A stretch of 64,000 bases of DNA from AC-32 sp963746155 (GTDB lineage: Bacteria > Actinomycetota > Thermoleophilia > Gaiellales > Gaiellaceae). Made by a program: the position numbers and the translations under genes. The stretch is from the NCBI GenBank assembly GCA_963746155.1, contig CAVVAB010000012.1:744001-808000 (forward strand), written 5' to 3'. The notes below the pieces were generated by a model. The model was not told where the DNA came from, searched no databases, and worked only from the letters and a program-made list of their open reading frames with translations. The stretch's first letter is position 1, and each line of letters starts with the position of its first letter. Below are positions 18,532 to 26,416 of the stretch, one piece after another.

Positions 18532-19126
18532 TCACGTCTTGCGGGCGATGATGTGGAAGAGGTGCCAGTGCTTCGGCTTGCCAAGCGCCGTCTCGCCGTC
18601 CTCCTCGACCTCGTCGAAGCGCTCGGCCTCGAACGGCGCGAGCAGCCGTTCGATCTCCTCGCGCGTGTGCATCGTGAGCTCCGGGTCCGAGGCCCACTCG
18701 TCCCGGTCGCCGAAGAGCTGCCCGCAGAAGCGGCCGCCCGGAGGCAGCGACTCCACGACGTGCGCCCAGACCGCCGGGAACGCCGCGGGCGGGCAGAACG
18801 GCAGCGCGTAGCTCGCGTTGACGAGCGCCGGCTCCGGCCAGTCGGCCTCCTCGAACGAGGCCACCTCGGTCGTCGAGGAGGTCGTTCCGCGCCGCCTCGG
18901 GCCGCGCGCGAAGCCGCGAGATCGCCTCGGTCTCCGCGTCGATCGCAAGGACGCGCCAGCCGCGGCGCAGGAGCTCCACCGTGTCGCGCCCCTCGCCGCA
19001 GCCGAGGTCGACCGCGAACCGGCCGTCCGCGGGCCGGGAGTCGAACAGGTCGAGGGCCTGGAGCAGCGTGGGTCGCGGCGTCCCCCTCCTGGCAACGTCG
19101 TAGTAAGGCCCCCAGCCGTCGGTCAC
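18532..19126 (-). CDS. SAM-dependent methyltransferase (TehB-like), one frameshift
   Basis: About 198 residues: W-G-P-Y-Y-D-V-A at the start, motif I A-V-D-L-G-C-G-E-G-R-D-T-V-E-L-L, then V-L-A-I-D-A-E-T-E-A-I. After a shift near 18885 come N-A-S-Y-A-L-P-F-C, L-P-P-G-G-R-F-C-G-Q-L-F-G-D-R-D-E-W and a C-terminal K-H-W-H-L-F-H-I-I-A-R-K. The F-C-G-Q-L-F-G region is typical of the TehB-like or thiopurine/halide methyltransferase branch. The GTG at 19126 follows a reverse-strand TAGGGT (19138-19133) by seven bases. It precedes the phosphotriesterase-like gene by 13 bp, so they probably share an mRNA. Confidence 0.8.
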
Positions 19127-19187
19127 GAGGCCACCCTAGCCCTCTCGGGGAGGCGTAACGCTGGGAGGTCCTGCGAGACTGTTCAAC

Positions 19188-19580
19188 GTGACCAAGATTC
19201 GGAAAACAGAGACGGAATGGCAGGCGGAGCTCACGCCTGAGCAGTACCGCGTCCTGCGGGAGAAGGGAACCGAGCGGCCGTTCAGCGGCGAGTACGACCA
19301 CGTCTTCGAGCCCGGCACGTACCGGTGCGCCGGCTGCGGGGCCGAGCTGTTCGGCTCGGAGGCGAAGTACGACTCGGGCTGCGGCTGGCCCGCGTTCTTC
19401 GAGCCCGCGAACACGGAAGCGATTGACGAGGAGGTCGACTCGGGCCGCGGGATGGTGCGCACCGAGGTGCTCTGCACGGCGTGCGGAGGGCATCTCGGGC
19501 ACGTCTTCCCTGACGGTCCGGCGCCGACCGGGCTGCGCTACTGCATCAACTCGGCCGCATTGAAACTGGAGGAGGAGTAA
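19188..19580 (+). CDS. msrB: Peptide methionine-R-sulfoxide reductase
   Basis: A 130-residue MsrB. It reduces Met-R-sulfoxide in proteins with thioredoxin electrons. The four zinc Cys are in two C-X-X-C pairs (Y-R-C-A-G-C-G and L-C-T-A-C-G-G). The catalytic Cys lies in G-L-R-Y-C-I-N-S-A-A near the C-terminus. G-C-G-W-P-A-F-F and H-L-G-H-V-F-P-D-G-P form the substrate pocket. The resolving Cys is not obvious. It is followed without a gap by msrA, so the two epimer-specific reductases form an operon. Confidence 0.95.
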   Translation: MTKIRKTETEWQAELTPEQYRVLREKGTERPFSGEYDHVFEPGTYRCAGCGAELFGSEAKYDSGCGWPAFFEPANTEAIDEEVDSGRGMVRTEVLCTACGGHLGHVFPDGPAPTGLRYCINSAALKLEEE

Positions 19581-20072
19581 GTGGAGAAGAAAGCAACGTT
19601 CGGAGCCGGCTGCTTCTGGGGCGTCGAGGCGGCGTTCCGCCAGATCGACGGCGTCGCGAAGACCGAGGTCGGCTACGAGGGGGGCACGCTCGAGAACCCG
19701 AGCTACGAGGACGTGTGCTCGCACACGACCGGCCACGCAGAGGTGGTCGAGGTGACCTATGACCCGGAGCAGGTCTCGTACGAGCAGCTGCTCGACGTCT
19801 TCTGGGCCAAGCACGACCCGACCCAGGTCAACCGGCAGGGCTGGGACATCGGCGACCAGTACCGCTCGGTCGTCTTCTTCCACGACGACGAGCAGCGGGC
19901 TACAGCCGAGAAGTCGAAGGTCGACCTCGACGCGTCAGGCGAGTACCGCAAGCCGGTCGCGACGGTGATCGAGCCGGCGCAGACGTTCTATCCCGCCGAG
20001 GAGTACCACCAGCAGTACCTCGAGAAGCAGGGCCGCTCCAGCTGCACGCCCTCGCTGGCCGAGACGGCCTAG
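19581..20072 (+). CDS. msrA: Peptide methionine-S-sulfoxide reductase
   Basis: A 163-residue MsrA for Met-S-sulfoxide. The N-terminal catalytic motif G-A-G-C-F-W-G-V-E is intact, followed by G-Y-E-G-G, G-H-A-E-V-V-E-V-T-Y-D and W-A-K-H-D-P-T-Q-V-N-R-Q-G. The conserved D-I-G-D-Q-Y-R-S and E-Y-H-Q-Q-Y-L are present. A C-terminal Cys (S-S-C-T-P) may serve as recycling thiol. GTG follows the msrB TAA directly, and the GGAGGAG at the end of msrB is its ribosome-binding site. Confidence 0.96.
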   Translation: MEKKATFGAGCFWGVEAAFRQIDGVAKTEVGYEGGTLENPSYEDVCSHTTGHAEVVEVTYDPEQVSYEQLLDVFWAKHDPTQVNRQGWDIGDQYRSVVFFHDDEQRATAEKSKVDLDASGEYRKPVATVIEPAQTFYPAEEYHQQYLEKQGRSSCTPSLAETA

Positions 20073-20109
20073 TCGCCCAAGGCGTTCGCTTGCGACGCCG
20101 ACCATAAGA

Positions 20110-20138
20110 GGCCGTGCCGGCTTTGCCGGTGCGGCCGC
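20110..20138 (+). terminator. Hairpin terminator between msrA and the convergent VWA gene
   Basis: GGCCGTGCCGGC and GCCGGTGCGGCC can pair, with two G-T pairs, around TTT. It lies between converging genes and may act on both strands; the T-rich tail is weak. Confidence 0.55.
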
Positions 20139-21360
20139 TTAAGACGCGTCGTTGTCGATCAGGCCAGAGGCGCCGCGCTGGATGTCCATCGCGACCTGCT
20201 GGAAGAGCGTCGTCAGCTGGCCCGCCGACGGCTGGTTGTAGAACGTGTCCGGAGTGGACGCGATCTGCTGGAGCGCCTGGTACGCGGTGATGCCGGGCTG
20301 CTCCACCGAACCGGTGTACGACGTGCACTTGTTGGCACCGCCGTTGACCGCGTTCAGGTCGTAGCCGATCGAGTAGATGATCGTGCCCTTCGACTTCTGC
20401 GCGTTCGCCGACCAGACGCCCTGGTGGCACGGCTGCTGCCGGTACGGCGAGCTCGTCGCCAAGTAGGTCGGGCCGATGTTGGCCGCGCCGTCCGAGAAGA
20501 AGACGATCACCTTCCTGACGCCCGACCGGCCGTGTGCGTCGAGCTCGGCCTGCGCCTTCTCGATCGCGGTCGCATACGAGGTCGAGCCGTTCGCCTTCTG
20601 GCAGTTGAGCGTCGAGATGAGGTTCGACCCGGTGTTCAGGACGCCGTTCGTGCTGTAGTCGTGCGACAACGGGACGAGTGTGTACGCGGCGGACGTCGAG
20701 TTGTAGTTCGTCGTGTCCGGCGTCGCGCACTTGTTGCTCACGCTCGTCGCCGGCGGCAGCACCGCGAGCCCGACGTAGTCCTGGTTCGGGTTCATCACCT
20801 GCAGGAACGACTTGAGCCCGTTTCTGGCGTTGTTCAGGTCCGTGCAGGCTGGATCGTTGTTGCCGTTGTGGTCCTGGCACATCGATCCGGTCCGGTCGAG
20901 CACGACCATGATGTCTAGAGGCTGCGTGCCGCACGGCGAGCAGGCCGTCGAGCGCACGTGGATCTTGAAGCTGTGGATCCCGAGGACGCGCGAGAAGAGC
21001 GCGCTCGTAGTCGCCCGTTCGTCCACCACCACCGCGTTCACCGGGTCGCAACCCGGGGACGGAGGCGAGGCACTTCGTGGTGATCGTCTCGGTGACGTTG
21101 CCGATGTCGCCCCTGAAGTTCTTCCCGCTCGAGCTGCTGCCGAACTGCTTCGCAACGGCGAGCGCGGAGTTGCCGTCGGGCAGGTTCTGCGCGCCCGCGA
21201 GCGCGGCGGCGTCCGCCTGCGTCTGCAGCGAGCGCTGTGCGTAGTAGGCGTAGCCGATGTCGATCACGAGACCGGCGATCGCCAGCAGCGGGACGATCAT
21301 CAGCGCAATCAGCACCAAGACCTGTCCCCGGTCATCCCGCAGTCGTTCGTTCCGCAGCAC
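20139..21360 (-). CDS. TadG/TadE-type membrane-anchored von Willebrand A protein, one frameshift
   Basis: About 406 residues. The N-terminus R-D-D-R-G-Q-V-L-V-L-I-A-L-M-I-V-P-L-L-A matches the TadE/TadG prepilin-like anchor, followed by I-D-I-G-Y-A-Y-Y-A-Q-R and A-D-A-A-A-L-A-G-A. The VWA domain begins I-M-V-V-L-D-R-T-G-S-M, the MIDAS Asp-X-Thr/Ser-X-Ser, and has F-F-S-D-G-A-A-N. Many Cys suggest extracellular disulfides. One extra base near 21055 breaks the frame. It is probably surface-exposed and secreted through a Tad or sec route. No other tad genes are in the window. GGAGGG precedes the GTG start. Confidence 0.8.
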
Positions 21361-21461
21361 CCTTGCCCTCCAGTCCGCTCGGAGGTCCGCCTGACCTCCG
21401 TGTCGACTCAGGTTCGATCGTCGGGCGTTCGGGTGCCATGACCCTGATGGGGGATCCAAAC

Positions 21462-21475
21462 CCCTCGTCCGAGGG
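21462..21475 (-). terminator. Short hairpin downstream of the FIST gene
   Basis: On the reverse strand CCCTCG-GA-CGAGGG is followed by GTTTGG. The stem is six pairs with a tiny loop, so this is a weak candidate. Confidence 0.35.
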
Positions 21476-21486
21476 ATTTTGGAGGG

Positions 21487-22662
21487 CTAACCCTCGAGGA
21501 AGACGGCCGCGGTGGCCGTGAAGCCGTGCAGGAAGGGCCGGCCGCCGACGGGGCCGATCTCGCCGGCGCAGAAGAAGCCCGCGAGCGCGTCGCCGCCGAT
21601 GGCCTCGGACACGGCCTGGGCGTCGTGGTCGGGCTCGGGGAACATGTTCGTGCCGCGCCCGTTGCAGGTGAAGAGCAGGGCGCCGGTCGGGCGCTCCCCG
21701 TCGAGCGCGTGCGCGAGGTTCTCGCGCAGGTCCTCGTCGGCCGAGCGCGCGTCGCGAACGTGGAAGCGGAGCGTCTGGCCGACGCGGACGGCCTCGCCGA
21801 TCGTGAGCGCGCCCGAGTCCTCGTCGACGTCGATCAGGCCGCGCATCAGGTAGTCGCCGCGCTTGTACTCCGAGCGGTTCTCGTCGATCACGAGGCCGGC
21901 GAGGAGGCCGCCGCGCGCCGCCAGCTCCTGCTGCTCGGCGCCCATCGTGTGGAGCTCGCTCTGGAGGCGCTCGAGTGCGGGCCTGCCGGCCAGCTCGTAG
22001 ACGACGTTGTCCTCGGCGCTCGTCACGACCGAGTCGGTCCCGACGGGTGCACACCCCTGCGAGACGACGGTCTGGACGCGCACGCCGCGCAGCACGGCCC
22101 CGACGGTGCCGTCCGTCATCACCTCGTCGTCGAGGAAGAGCGCCTGCGCGTCGGGCCCGCCGCCGCCGGAGGCCAGCCCGCCGACGACCGGGACATCGCC
22201 CTCGCTCTGAGTCAGCTCGGCGAGAAAGCCCGATGCGGGGAACGTGAACGGGTCGACGAGCATGGTGACGAGGTCGGCGTCCGCGAGCAGCGGGATCCCG
22301 CCGACCGCGACGCCGTCGTCGGTGCCGAAGGCGACCGCGTGAAAGGTCTCGATCATGCTCCCGGGCAGCGCGGCCGCCCACACGGCGGCTCCCGGGCCCT
22401 GCTCGAGCTCGCGGTCGCGGCCGACGATCCCCTCGGCCACGCACCCGAGCAGGTTGATGGCCTCGAGCTCCTGCGAGGCCGCGGCGAGCGCCTCCTCGGC
22501 CTCGTCTCCGTGCTCGGCCGACAGGAAGAGGTATGCGAGGTCGACCTCGGCGCCGCCGAGGGCGTTGCGCGCGTCGCGGGCGGCCCGCCGTGCGGCCTGG
22601 GCGCCTCCGGCCGCCAGGGACAGCCCCGCGCCGACCCGGCTGGTGAGCGTCTCCGGCCTCAC
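21487..22662 (-). CDS. FIST-domain sensory protein
   Basis: About 391 residues. The N-terminal FIST_N region has V-D-L-A-Y-L-F-L-S, I-N-L-L-G-C-V-A-E-G-I-V-G and G-G-L-A-S-G-G-G. The FIST_C region has A-L-L-F-T-C-N-G-R-G and the closing G-F-F-C-A-G-E-I-G-P-V-G-G-R-P-F-L-H-G-F-T-A. FIST proteins bind small ligands, thought to be amino acids, and feed signal transduction. No kinase or cyclase is adjacent. A reverse-strand TACACT (22674-22669) ends seven bases before the GTG at 22662, so I prefer this start to the GTG nine codons upstream. Confidence 0.85.
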   Translation of the reverse strand: MRPETLTSRVGAGLSLAAGGAQAARRAARDARNALGGAEVDLAYLFLSAEHGDEAEEALAAASQELEAINLLGCVAEGIVGRDRELEQGPGAAVWAAALPGSMIETFHAVAFGTDDGVAVGGIPLLADADLVTMLVDPFTFPASGFLAELTQSEGDVPVVGGLASGGGGPDAQALFLDDEVMTDGTVGAVLRGVRVQTVVSQGCAPVGTDSVVTSAEDNVVYELAGRPALERLQSELHTMGAEQQELAARGGLLAGLVIDENRSEYKRGDYLMRGLIDVDEDSGALTIGEAVRVGQTLRFHVRDARSADEDLRENLAHALDGERPTGALLFTCNGRGTNMFPEPDHDAQAVSEAIGGDALAGFFCAGEIGPVGGRPFLHGFTATAAVFLEG

Positions 22663-22712
22663 AGACGGAGTGTATGCAGCGCGGGCCACCTCCGAACGGA
22701 CAGAATGGCGTC

Positions 22713-23069
22713 GTGCGCCTGGCCAGCATCGAAGAGCAGATCCGAGAGCTCGCCCTGTCGTTCCCCGAGTCGTACGAGGATCGTCCCTGGGGCGACTTCC
22801 CGGTCTTCAAGGTTGGCGAGAACAAGGTCTTCGGCTGGGCCGTCACCGAGGACGAGGCCGTGAACGTGACGGTCAAGCTCACGACCGATGAGCGCGAGAT
22901 CGCCCATCTGCTCCCGTACGTGAAGACGGCCAGCTACGTCGGCCGCTACGGATGGATCACGGCCACGGTAACGGACGAGGAGTCGCTCGAGTCGGCGCTC
23001 GAGTGGCTCCGCGAGTCGTACTGGCTCAAGTGCCCGTCGGAGCTCCGTGCCGCCGTCGAGGGCGAGTGA
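22713..23069 (+). CDS. MmcQ/YjbR family protein
   Basis: A 118-residue protein of the double-wing DNA-binding-like YjbR fold: L-S-F-P-E-S-Y-E-D-R-P-W-G near the start, V-F-K-V-G-E-N-K-V-F-G-W, T-V-K-L-T and a closing W-L-R-E-S-Y-W-L. Family members are conserved in bacteria, but their role is not established; a nucleic-acid role is suggested by structure only. The GTG at 22713 starts immediately before the conserved part. It is divergent from the FIST gene, with 50 bp between the starts. Confidence 0.8.
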   Translation: MRLASIEEQIRELALSFPESYEDRPWGDFPVFKVGENKVFGWAVTEDEAVNVTVKLTTDEREIAHLLPYVKTASYVGRYGWITATVTDEESLESALEWLRESYWLKCPSELRAAVEGE

Positions 23070-23097
23070 CCCGCTCGGCCGGCAACCCCAGCGCTTA

Positions 23098-23112
23098 GTA
23101 ACAGACTGTTAC
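23098..23112. promoter_or_regulatory. Palindromic operator-like site, copy 1
   Basis: GTAACAG-A-CTGTTAC is a perfect seven-base-pair palindrome around A. The same core occurs 66 bp downstream. Both copies lie in the gap before thrS and look like TetR-type operator sites. Confidence 0.5.
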
Positions 23113-23160
23113 AAGGTCGGCTGGCGACGAGGGACTCGGCCGCGCCGGGTCGAGGCGGAG

Positions 23161-23181
23161 CAAGTAACAGACTGTTACTTG
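23161..23181. promoter_or_regulatory. Palindromic operator-like site, copy 2
   Basis: A perfect 21-bp palindrome centred on A23171, with ten-base arms reading CAAGTAACAG and CTGTTACTTG. Its core is identical to the site at 23098. It lies 57 bp before the thrS -10. Confidence 0.55.
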
Positions 23182-23237
23182 GAGGCTCGAGCGGCGCGCC
23201 ATCCTCAGGCCGTCGCGAATCGCCCTTCGACGGTGCG

Positions 23238-23243
23238 TATCCT
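23238..23243 (+). promoter_or_regulatory. -10 element (TATCCT) for thrS
   Basis: TATCCT ends eight bases before the GTG at 23251, the first codon of the TGS domain (M-K-V-V-L-P). It supports a leaderless thrS start. Confidence 0.5.
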
Positions 23244-23250
23244 CCGCACG

Positions 23251-25128
23251 GTGAAGGTCGTCCTCCCGGATTCCTCCGAGCTCGAGCTCCCGGACGGCGC
23301 GACCGGGCTCGATGCGGCGCAGGCGATCGGCCCGAAGCTCGCCGAGCAGGCCGTGCTCGTGCGTTCCAACGGACAGCTTCTCGACCTGCGCGCGCCGCTC
23401 GAGGACGGCCAGGCGATCCAGATCCTGACCACGCGGGACACGGACGACCCCGACGCGCTCTACGTCCTCCGGCATTCGGCGGCGCATCTGCTCGCCGAGG
23501 CGGTCCGGCGCCTTTATCCGGGCACGAAGGTCGCGATCGGCCCGCCGGTCGAGAACGGCTTCTACTACGACTTCGAGTTCCCGCAGCCGATCGGCGAGGA
23601 CGCGCTCGAGAAGATCGAGGAGGAGATCCGCAAGGAGCTCGAGGAAGGGCGCTCGTGGAACCGCGAGGAGGTGACCGCCGAGGAGGCGAGGCGCTATTTC
23701 GGCGACCAGGGCGAGACGTACAAGGTCGAGCTCGTCGACACGGCCGAGGGGCCGATCACGTTTTACACGCAGGGCGAGTTCACCGACCTCTGCCGCGGTC
23801 CGCACCTCCAGAACTCGAAGCCGATCAAGGCGCTCAAGCTGACCGGCCTCGCGGGCGCGTACTGGCGCGGAGACGAGAAGAACACCCAGCTCACCCGGAT
23901 CTACGGCACCGCGTTCTTCCGCCAGGAGGACCTGGACGCCCATCTCGAGCGGCTCGAGCAGGCGCGTGCTCGCGACCACCGCAGACTCGGCCCGCAGCTC
24001 GACCTGTTCCACTTCTCCGAGCACTCGCCCGGCTGCGCCCTGTGGCATCCGAAGGGGATGGCGATCTGGGACGAGCTCGAGGGCGTTCGCCGGCGCGAGA
24101 ACAAGAAGCGCGGCTACCTCGAGGTGCAGACGCCGATCATCTACGACGCAGAGACCTTCGTGACCTCGGGCCACTTCCCGAAGTACGAGGACCTCATGTT
24201 CAAGCTCGAGGTCGACGAGCGGCCCTGGGCGATGAAGGCGATGAACTGCCCCGGCCACATGCTCCTCTTCGGCAGCACCATCCGCAGCTACCGTGAGCTC
24301 CCGATCCGCTACGCGGAGCCCGCGCCGCTCCACCGCGACGAGCTGACCGGGACGCTCCACGGGCTCCTGCGCGTCCGGAGGCTCACCCAGGACGACGCGC
24401 ACATCTTCTGCACCGCCGAGCAGATCCAGGACGAGATCGCGGACGTCGTCGACTACGCGCGCACGCTGTACGAGCTGTTCGACCTGAAGGCGAGCGCCGA
24501 GCTCTCGACGAGGCCCGACAACAAGCTCGGCACCGATGAGGAGTGGGACATGACCGAGGCGGCGCTCGAGGAGGCGCTCAAGCTGAACAAGATCCCCTAC
24601 GAGATCGCCGAGGGCGAGGGCGCGTTCTACGGTCCGAAGATCGACCTGCACATGGAGGACGCGCTCGGGCGCAAGTGGCAGATGGGGACGATCCAGCTCG
24701 ACTCGCAGATGCCCGCGCGGTTCGGGCTCACCTACATGGGGCCGGACAACCACGAGCACCCGCTCTATGTGGTGCACCGCGCGCTCTACGGGTCGTTCGA
24801 GCGCTTCATCGGGATCCTGATCGAGCACTACGCGGGCGCGTTCCCGTTCTGGCTCGCGCCCGTGCAGGTGCGCGTGATCCCGGTCGGCGAGGCCCACCGC
24901 GAGGCCGCGAACGAGCTCGCGGGCAAACTCGGCAACTACCGGGTCGAGGTCGACGAGCGCGACGAGACCGTCGGCAAGCGCATTCGCGACGCCGAGGTCG
25001 AGAAGATCCCGGTCGCGATCGTCTTCGGCGACAAGGAGTCGGACGAGTCGCTGGCCGTGCGCGAGCGAGGCGTCGGACAGTCGACGAAGTCGTTGGACGA
25101 ATTGCTGATCTACCTTGCTAGGCTGTGA
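23251..25128 (+). CDS. thrS: Threonyl-tRNA synthetase
   Basis: A 625-residue class II synthetase. The N-terminal TGS domain (V-V-L-P-D-S-S-E-L-E-L) is followed by the editing domain with H-S-A-A-H-L-L-A-E-A and Y-Y-D-F-E-F. The catalytic core follows with its zinc ligands in M-N-C-P-G-H-M, D-D-A-H-I-F-C and V-H-R-A-L-Y-G-S. The C-terminal anticodon domain has I-P-V-G-E-A-H and V-A-I-V-F-G-D-K-E. The length is normal, and there is no frameshift. I see no T-box upstream, only the paired palindromes, so control may be at transcription start. Confidence 0.97.
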   Translation: MKVVLPDSSELELPDGATGLDAAQAIGPKLAEQAVLVRSNGQLLDLRAPLEDGQAIQILTTRDTDDPDALYVLRHSAAHLLAEAVRRLYPGTKVAIGPPVENGFYYDFEFPQPIGEDALEKIEEEIRKELEEGRSWNREEVTAEEARRYFGDQGETYKVELVDTAEGPITFYTQGEFTDLCRGPHLQNSKPIKALKLTGLAGAYWRGDEKNTQLTRIYGTAFFRQEDLDAHLERLEQARARDHRRLGPQLDLFHFSEHSPGCALWHPKGMAIWDELEGVRRRENKKRGYLEVQTPIIYDAETFVTSGHFPKYEDLMFKLEVDERPWAMKAMNCPGHMLLFGSTIRSYRELPIRYAEPAPLHRDELTGTLHGLLRVRRLTQDDAHIFCTAEQIQDEIADVVDYARTLYELFDLKASAELSTRPDNKLGTDEEWDMTEAALEEALKLNKIPYEIAEGEGAFYGPKIDLHMEDALGRKWQMGTIQLDSQMPARFGLTYMGPDNHEHPLYVVHRALYGSFERFIGILIEHYAGAFPFWLAPVQVRVIPVGEAHREAANELAGKLGNYRVEVDERDETVGKRIRDAEVEKIPVAIVFGDKESDESLAVRERGVGQSTKSLDELLIYLARL

Positions 25129-25274
25129 TCCTGGCAAGCAGGGTCCCAGCCCTCACCTTCCAAGCCTCGCGGCTTCGCGGAGGTTCAACCGAACAGGTGG
25201 AGAGTTCTGGGCCGCTGCTTGGCAGCGGCCTTGTCGTTCGAAAAGGGAGGAACTGAGAACTTGGTGAAGGGCCT
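25129..25274 (+). promoter_or_regulatory. Leader of infC-rpmI-rplT with attenuator-like hairpins
   Basis: The thrS-infC gap of 146 bases holds a first hairpin at 25164-25184 (CCTCGCG and CGCGGAGG arms). The second, at 25210-25230, has a perfect nine-pair stem (GGCCGCTGC/GCAGCGGCC) followed by TTGTCGTT. The second looks like a terminator placed before the ribosome-binding site GGGAGG (25245). In other bacteria this operon is attenuated by ribosomal protein L20; that mechanism here is inference. Confidence 0.5.
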
Positions 25275-25955
25275 TTGAGACCACGGCGAACGGTCGAGCC
25301 CGACCGGGCACCGATCCCGCAAGCCCGAATCAACGAGATGATCCGCGCGCCGAAGGTCAGGTTGATCGGCGAGAACGGGGAGCAGCTCGGGATCAAGGAG
25401 TCAGACGAAGCTCGCGAGTACGCGTGGGGCAAGAACCTCGACCTCGTCGAGGTCGCGGCCCAGGCCGATCCGCCCGTAGCGAAGGTGATGGACTACGGCA
25501 AGTACCGCTACGAGCAGGAGCAGAAGGCGAAGCTCGCGCGGAAGCACCAGGTCTCGATCCACGTCAAGGAGATCAAGTTCAGGCCCAAGATCGGAATCCA
25601 CGACTACAACACCAAGAAGGGTCACGTCGAGCGCTTCCTCAACCAGCGCGCGAAGGTGAAGGTGACGATCATGTTCCGTGGGCGGGAGACCACCCACCCG
25701 GAGCGCGGGCGTGACCTGCTGATGCGACTGGCGGAGGAAGTGAAGGAGATCGGGCAGGTCGAGTCGCCGCCCCTTCTCGACGGCCGCAACATGGTGATGA
25801 TGCTGGGACCGACGAAGAACGCAGGAGTGAAGAAAGACGATGCCAAAGCAGAAGACGCACAGCGGAGCGAAGAAACGATTCAAGGTGACGGGGACGGGCA
25901 AGCTCCTGCGCCGGAAGGGGCCGCAGAGCCACCTGCTCGAGAAGAAGTCGGCTAA
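25275..25955 (+). CDS. infC: Translation initiation factor IF-3
   Basis: The family core is complete: R-I-N-E-M-I-R-A-P-K-V-R-L-I-G near the start, V-A-K-V-M-D-Y-G-K-Y-R-Y at the interdomain linker, and I-K-F-R-P-K-I-G-I-H-D-Y with the C-domain to V-M-M-L-G-P-T. IF-3 binds the 30S subunit and checks the initiator codon. The start is probably TTG at 25275, in line with the rare starts that allow IF-3 autoregulation elsewhere. The 226-residue product has an acidic and Ala/Pro-rich tail beyond the core. The tail is read from the same DNA as the first 116 bases of rpmI in another frame. Confidence 0.93.
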   Translation: MRPRRTVEPDRAPIPQARINEMIRAPKVRLIGENGEQLGIKESDEAREYAWGKNLDLVEVAAQADPPVAKVMDYGKYRYEQEQKAKLARKHQVSIHVKEIKFRPKIGIHDYNTKKGHVERFLNQRAKVKVTIMFRGRETTHPERGRDLLMRLAEEVKEIGQVESPPLLDGRNMVMMLGPTKNAGVKKDDAKAEDAQRSEETIQGDGDGQAPAPEGAAEPPAREEVG

Positions 25956-26034
25956 GCGCAAGCGCGGCTTTCGGCGCGCGAAGGAAGTCGATCCCACCAA
26001 CGAGCGCTCCGTGAAGCGGCTCCTGGGGAGGTAG
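25840..26034 (+). CDS. rpmI: 50S ribosomal protein L35
   Basis: A 64-residue basic protein with the family start M-P-K-Q-K-T-H-S-G-A-K-K-R-F-K and G-K-L-L-R-R-K, ending K-R-L-L-G-R. It is part of the large subunit. Its ATG lies 116 bases inside the infC frame, an unusually long overlap. GGAGTGAAGAAAG upstream could serve as binding site. rplT follows after three bases. Confidence 0.96.
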   Translation: MPKQKTHSGAKKRFKVTGTGKLLRRKGPQSHLLEKKSAKRKRGFRRAKEVDPTNERSVKRLLGR

Positions 26035-26037
26035 ACG

Positions 26038-26397
26038 GTGCCACGCATCAAGCGCTCGGTTCACGGACGCAAGAAGCGCCGCAAGGCGCTCGAGCAGGCG
26101 CGCGGCTACTGGGGGCTGAAGCACTCGAGCTACCGGCGCGCGAAGGAGCAGCTCGACAAGTCGCTCTCGTACGCCTACCGCGACCGCAAGAACAAGAAGC
26201 GCACGTTCCGCAGGCTGTGGATCATGCGCATCAACGCCGCCGCTCGGCGCGAGGGGCTCTCGTACAACCAGTTCGTCTCCGGGCTACGCAAGGCCGAGAT
26301 CCCGCTCGACCGCAAGGTGCTCGCGGACATCGCGGTCAGCGACCCGGCCGCCTTCGGCAAGCTCGCCGAGCAGGCGAAAGCCGCGCTGGACTCCTGA
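26038..26397 (+). CDS. rplT: 50S ribosomal protein L20
   Basis: A 119-residue protein of normal length: M-P-R-I-K-R-S-V-H-G-R-K-K-R-R-K at the start, G-Y-W-G-L-K-H-S-S-Y-R-R-A, W-I-M-R-I-N-A-A-A-R and the C-terminal L-A-D-I-A-V-S-D-P-A. L20 is an early assembly protein of the 50S subunit and the repressor of this operon in E. coli and Bacillus. The start is GTG, three bases after the rpmI stop. Confidence 0.97.
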   Translation: MPRIKRSVHGRKKRRKALEQARGYWGLKHSSYRRAKEQLDKSLSYAYRDRKNKKRTFRRLWIMRINAAARREGLSYNQFVSGLRKAEIPLDRKVLADIAVSDPAAFGKLAEQAKAALDS

Positions 26398-26398
26398 G

Positions 26399-26416
26399 CA
26401 TCCGGCTCGCCGGATG
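26399..26416 (+). promoter_or_regulatory. Hairpin covering the start codon of the next gene
   Basis: CATCCGGC-TC-GCCGGATG is an eight-pair perfect hairpin whose 3' arm ends in the ATG of the methyltransferase gene. It could act as a weak terminator of the rplT operon or limit translation of the next gene. Confidence 0.4.

Noticed and set aside
23070..23250. T-box riboswitch before thrS
   Set aside because: There is no T-box core sequence or antiterminator, and the -10 sits right at the start codon, leaving no room for a leader.
23095..25137. 680-codon reverse-strand frame opposite thrS
   Set aside because: High GC leaves antisense frames open. The thrS reading is certain, and the antisense product has no recognisable motif.
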